From the NCBI GenBank assembly GCA_945878515.1, contig CAMCTL010000033.1, positions 1 through 25,782 on the forward strand: a stretch of DNA of 25,782 nt, read 5' to 3'. Position 1 is the stretch's first letter, and each line of letters opens with the position of its first letter. This stretch comes from Flavobacterium psychrophilum (GTDB taxonomy: Bacteria > Bacteroidota > Bacteroidia > Flavobacteriales > Flavobacteriaceae). The translations under genes were made by a program, and so were the position numbers. The notes under the pieces were generated by a model. It had not been told where the DNA came from and made no database searches. It saw only the letters and a list, made by a program, of their open reading frames with translations. Shown in pieces: positions 24,525 to 25,782 of this stretch.

Positions 24525-24565
24525 AAAAATCCCCGCTCCCAAATTTTGGGATGTCGGGGATTTTT
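24525..24565. terminator. Strong terminator after LRR gene 2
   Basis: AAAAATCCCCG (24525-24535) pairs with CGGGGATTTTT (24555-24565). A second hairpin, TCCCAAA...TTTGGGA (24537-24551), lies inside the loop. It has A and T runs on both sides. Confidence 0.9.
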
Positions 24566-24608
24566 GCATTCATACGTATTAAAATTATTGGTGTAATGGA
24601 CAAAAATT

Positions 24609-24727
24609 ATACCATTTAGAAATATAAATTGATCCAATTTTTTCTCCCTCTCCCGATTCCTATCGGGATTGGAGAGGGTTGGGGTGAGGATAATAATAAA
24701 AAACTATTTTATATTTCTAAATGGTAT
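24609..24727. repeat. 119-bp palindromic element with 20-bp perfect terminal inverted repeats
   Basis: ATACCATTTAGAAATATAAA (24609-24628) is exactly inverted at 24708-24727. The core holds a second hairpin: CCCTCTCC (24646-24653) with GGAGAGGG (24671-24678), enclosing TCCCGAT...ATCGGGA. No ORF is inside. It resembles a small non-coding dispersed repeat or MITE; no target-site duplication was seen. Confidence 0.8.
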
Positions 24728-24766
24728 TAGGCTATTTTTACATTGCACGAAGCTACCACAGGCTGG

Positions 24767-24802
24767 TAAAATGGTCTAATCCATTTTACAATTTTACAAT
24801 TG
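24767..24802. repeat. Left arm of an inverted repeat pair around the HU gene
   Basis: This ~36-bp stretch matches, in inverted orientation, 25594-25627 (TCTAATCCATTTTA and ACAATTG are exact, with a 2-nt gap). It also contains its own 9-bp hairpin (24766-24774 with 24781-24789). Confidence 0.6.
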
Positions 24803-24983
24803 TTAATACAGATTGAAAATATATTGCGTACAATTTACTGGACCCTTATATATTGCTAACTGGTATAAGAAATTAGGCTTGTTTATTGCTATTCAACTGA
24901 TTAATAACAGTAAAATGGGCTTGAAGGTAGCTGTTTTTGCGCTAGTCAATATCCTTTTTTAAAAGTATCTGTATGGTGTTTTT

Positions 24984-25089
24984 AAAAGATATACAATTAG
25001 ACAGTTATTGCTATACATCTTTTAATTGATTTCTATACATCTTTTGCTTAATTCCTGCACATCTTTTTTATCAAAGATATACAGGAATT
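24984..25089. promoter_or_regulatory. Array of five ATACATCTTTT-like sites upstream of the HU gene
   Basis: Direct copies start at 25011 and 25033 (both CTATACATCTTTT) and at 25055 (CTGCACATCTTTT), exactly 22 bp apart. Inverted copies lie at 24984-24995 (AAAAGATATACA) and 25073-25085. The last direct and inverted copies form 17-bp arms (25050-25066 and 25073-25089) with 15 matches and a 6-nt loop. The array ends just before the promoter, as expected for an operator region. The regulator is unknown. Confidence 0.6.
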
Positions 25090-25113
25090 AATTTTATTGC
25101 AATGAACTTTTAA

Positions 25114-25121
25114 TAACTTTG
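25114..25121 (+). promoter_or_regulatory. -7 box of the HU-like gene
   Basis: TAACTTTG is a perfect TAnnTTTG match, 42 bp before the ATG at 25163. A TTG at 25097-25099 is 14 bp upstream, shorter than usual. Confidence 0.55.
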
Positions 25122-25162
25122 TACCTACAAACAGATTTTATTACCCTAACAAATCTATTTTT

Positions 25163-25546
25163 ATGGCTGTATCTTTCAAAATGGTGCCCAAGAAAAACAA
25201 TTTGGCAACGCCGCCCGAAACAAAATATTATCCTTGTGCTGTACATAATGGCGAGGTCAATCTCAACCAATTAGCGGCTATTGTTGCTTCTCGATCTACT
25301 GTGAGTCGTGTTGATTGCTTTGGAGTCATAATTGGCTTGACTCAAGCTATAGGCGAATCCTTGGCGGCGGGGCGCATCGTCAAGATTGATGATTTGGGGA
25401 CTTTTCAAATCACCTTACAAGGTTTGCCTGCCGAGTCACCCCACGATTTGGGAAAATCTAACATCAAAAATGCTAAAATCATTTACAAACCCTCAATAGG
25501 TTTGAAAAGTACTTTAAGACAATTGAAGTATAAAAGGATACGATAA
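25163..25546 (+). CDS. HU family DNA-binding protein (HU-HIG-like)
   Basis: A 127-residue protein, longer than classical HU (about 90). Residues 1-30 (MAVSFKMVPKKNNLATPPET, then KYYPCAVHNG) are the N-terminal extension typical of Bacteroidota HU-related proteins. Then come the HU helices: NLNQLAAIVASRSTVSRVDC (about 34-53) and FGVIIGLTQAIGESLAAGRI, followed by VKIDDLGTFQITLQG, which is the conserved GxF turn before the DNA-binding arm. The C-terminus is basic (LKSTLRQLKYKRIR). It should bind and bend DNA as a dimer. The C-terminal Ig-like or Gly-rich extension of some family members is absent. It stands alone, behind an array of repeated sites that could be autoregulatory (inference). Confidence 0.85.
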   Translation: MAVSFKMVPKKNNLATPPETKYYPCAVHNGEVNLNQLAAIVASRSTVSRVDCFGVIIGLTQAIGESLAAGRIVKIDDLGTFQITLQGLPAESPHDLGKSNIKNAKIIYKPSIGLKSTLRQLKYKRIR

Positions 25547-25782
25547 GAGGGGCACACACGATAACCTCAGATTGCTTTGCCTGGACGTTATGCCAATTGT
25601 ATTTTTAAAATGGATTAGATCATTGTAAACTACATCGGTATTAATTTATCATTTCGACCTTTTACGAGAAATCACATAAAATTGTGCACATATTTCACTT
25701 TGATGATGTGACTGTGATGATGAGATTCCGCCTTCGTCAGACCCGAGCGCAAAGCTCGAATTGGCGAAGCTATGAGAGAATT
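25547..25782. other. Right-end non-coding stretch
   Basis: No convincing gene is present. It contains the right arm of the HU-flanking inverted repeat (25594-25627) and a short hairpin, CGAGC...GCTCG, near 25744-25758. A minus-strand frame stays open from the window edge to 25672 but gives no recognisable protein. Confidence 0.5.

Noticed and set aside
25672..25782. Minus-strand 3' end of a gene entering from the right edge
   Set aside because: The frame is open for 36 codons, but two minus frames are open here and neither gives a recognisable protein. It is more likely repeat-derived non-coding DNA.

Overview
The window looks like chromosome from a Flavobacterium-type Bacteroidota. It is AT-rich. 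Visible promoters follow the Bacteroidota pattern (TAnnTTTG at -7), and Shine-Dalgarno signals are weak or absent. Three proteins end in type IX secretion (T9SS) type A sorting domains. Several families are typical of this group: GIN-domain (DUF2807), DUF3575 barrel, DUF6261, HU-HIG-like, and the dimeric glycyl-tRNA ligase. No tRNA, rRNA, insertion sequence or CRISPR array was seen.

Layout. Positions 1-2546 hold small plus-strand genes: a YciI-like 3' end, an SRPBCC protein, a GIN-domain protein with GNGD repeats, a DoxX membrane protein and a lipoprotein. ComF (minus) and a TPR/T9SS protein (plus) diverge near 3400. glyS (5128-6669) is followed by two minus-strand outer-membrane barrel paralogs. 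These arose by a tandem duplication of about 727 bp that also copied the last 72 bp of glyS, including its stop codon. thiL, a LuxR-type response regulator and a TPR sensor kinase follow on the minus strand, then a DUF6261 gene.

Positions 12955-13806 form an 850-bp non-coding stretch. It holds a 135-bp nested cruciform repeat, four 41-bp tandem repeats, a GC-rich palindrome and a possible 28-codon membrane-peptide ORF. Positions 13822-24488 are two giant tandem BspA-like leucine-rich-repeat (LRR) genes (1705 and 1781 aa) that encode modular secreted proteins. The right end carries an HU-family gene behind an array of ATACATCTTTT-like sites.

How the genes may work together. The main candidate system is the kinase/regulator pair plus the LRR genes. 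An identical 24-bp sequence containing a GGGG/CCCC palindrome lies upstream of both the kinase operon and the first LRR gene, and was noticed nowhere else in the window. This suggests, by inference only, that the two-component system regulates itself and drives production of the surface LRR protein. The HU-like gene with its own motif array is a second possible self-contained regulatory unit. The other genes look like ordinary housekeeping or envelope functions.
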